Positions 7,224-7,448 of a stretch of 7,448 nucleotides of DNA are shown piece after piece. Position 1 is the stretch's first letter. Every line of letters starts with the position of its first letter. The notes beneath the pieces were generated by a model. It had not been told where the DNA came from. It worked only from the letters and a program-made list of their open reading frames with translations, and did not search any database. Source of the stretch: Anaerolineae bacterium (GTDB lineage Bacteria; Chloroflexota; Anaerolineae; DUEN01); the NCBI GenBank assembly GCA_021159845.1, contig JAGHDS010000094.1, positions 1 to 7,448 on the forward strand. The letters run 5' to 3'. The translations under genes were made by a program, and so were the position numbers.

Positions 7224-7252
7224 ATTATACTGCAAGGACCGTTTTGAAGCAA
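7224..7252 (-). promoter_or_regulatory. Candidate sigma-70-type promoter for the whole operon
   Basis: On the minus strand, TTGCTT (7252-7247) and TATAAT (7229-7224) are separated by 17 nt. The -10 box is a perfect consensus match and the spacing is ideal, but the -35 box matches TTGACA at only three positions. Transcription would start near 7217 and run into the binding-protein gene. The -35 box ends only 2 nt from the direct repeat that flanks the mobile element. Confidence 0.55.
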
Positions 7253-7254
7253 TA

Positions 7255-7264
7255 CAACTTTCCG
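7255..7264. repeat. Left copy of 10-bp target-site duplication
   Basis: CAACTTTCCG occurs here and again at 7408-7417, exactly abutting the two ends of the inverted-repeat element. The match stops at 10 bp on both sides, as expected for a duplication made at insertion. Confidence 0.75.
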
Positions 7265-7407
7265 CGGTGATTACCCACATCTCACCGCGGAGTCGCGGAG
7301 AGCGCTGAGGAGGAAGGAAAATAAAGAGAGTTCCTCTGTGTCCTCGGCGTCTCTGCGGTGGAGAAAGGCATGTTAAGCATACATATCGTACTTATGGGTA
7401 ATCACCG
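7265..7407. mobile_element. MITE-like non-autonomous element, 143 bp, with 13-bp terminal inverted repeats
   Basis: The ends CGGTGATTACCCA (7265-7277) and TGGGTAATCACCG (7395-7407) are perfect inverted complements, and a perfect 10-bp direct repeat CAACTTTCCG flanks the unit on both sides. That combination is the signature of a transposed element with terminal repeats and target duplication. At 143 bp it cannot encode a transposase, so mobilisation in trans by a related insertion sequence is inferred. Duplications of 9-12 bp are known for several IS4-related families, but I do not recognise the exact ends and do not assign a family. The interior is mostly one long imperfect hairpin. It sits just upstream of the operon promoter. 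Confidence 0.75.
7281..7363. repeat. Long imperfect hairpin inside the mobile element
   Basis: The left arm (7281-7315, beginning CTCACCGCGGAG) and the right arm (7331-7363, ending TCTCTGCGGTGGAG) are complementary over about 28-32 positions with several mismatches and small bulges, around an A-rich loop. Sequences of the form CACCGCAGAGACGCAGAGG, in facing pairs, recur between genes in many bacterial genomes as I recall them, which fits a dispersed repeat. Transcribed, it would fold into a strong stem, but it lacks a following T-run, so it is not a typical terminator. Confidence 0.65.
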
Positions 7408-7417
7408 CAACTTTCCG
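7408..7417. repeat. Right copy of 10-bp target-site duplication
   Basis: CAACTTTCCG is identical to 7255-7264 and directly follows the right inverted repeat of the element. Beyond it, 7418-7448 holds nothing I can identify. Confidence 0.75.
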
Positions 7418-7448
7418 ACGTAACTGTTCACCGTTCCCTCACTAGATC

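Noticed and set aside
7085..7270. 61-codon plus-strand frame in the intergenic region
   Set aside because: No ribosome site or domain; it overlaps the candidate promoter and runs into the left end of the mobile element.
7281..7363. Rho-independent terminator
   Set aside because: A long stem is present, but no T-run follows on either strand and no gene ends nearby in the window.
7265..7408. CRISPR repeats or an attachment site
   Set aside because: There are only two inverted copies of the 13-bp motif and one pair of direct repeats, with no regular spacers and no integrase gene; a transposed element explains the pattern better.

Overview
The window is about 7.4 kb of moderately GC-rich bacterial DNA. 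It carries one co-directional gene cluster on the minus strand, read from right to left. An intergenic region at the right end (7000-7448) holds the likely operon promoter and a small non-autonomous mobile element. No phylogenetic marker gene is present. The style of the genes suggests a thermotolerant or environmental Chloroflexota (Anaerolineae- or Caldilineae-like) or another monoderm-like lineage: lipoprotein exporter adaptors with Pro/Thr spacers, very large FtsX-type permeases, and LolD-type ATPases with extra C-terminal domains. That assignment is inference of moderate to low confidence.

Layout in transcription order: (i) 6999-5755, a lipoprotein substrate-binding protein of the family 1 (sugar ABC importer, CUT1-like) type; (ii) 5709-4327, a lipoprotein HlyD/MacA-type adaptor with a long coiled-coil hairpin; (iii) 4312-1373, a 979-residue ABC permease with two FtsX-type membrane units, about ten membrane helices and two large extracytoplasmic domains; (iv) 1371-343, a LolD/MacB-type ATPase fused to an AbrB/SpoVT-like swapped-hairpin domain and a basic tail; (v) 343 to beyond the left edge, a second, different LolD-type ATPase cut by the window boundary. 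Gaps are 45 nt, 14 nt, 1 nt and a 1-nt stop/start overlap, so the last four genes are almost certainly translated from one message. The binding protein very likely belongs to the same message.

As a system, genes ii to v make a complete MacAB-like tripartite exporter or mechanotransducer. The permease is a covalent pseudo-dimer, the two different ATPases could form a heterodimeric motor, and the adaptor is lipid-anchored instead of membrane-spanning. No outer-membrane TolC-like gene is seen, which fits a cell envelope with a single membrane. The unusual parts are the importer-type binding protein at the head of an exporter operon with no importer permease in view, and the AbrB-like domain fused to the ATPase.

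The right-hand intergenic region has a candidate promoter (TTGCTT-17 nt-TATAAT, minus strand), a leader of about 215 nt with two perfect short palindromes, and, directly upstream of the promoter, a 143-bp MITE-like element. That element has perfect 13-bp terminal inverted repeats, is bounded by a perfect 10-bp direct repeat (target duplication), and is filled by a long imperfect hairpin.
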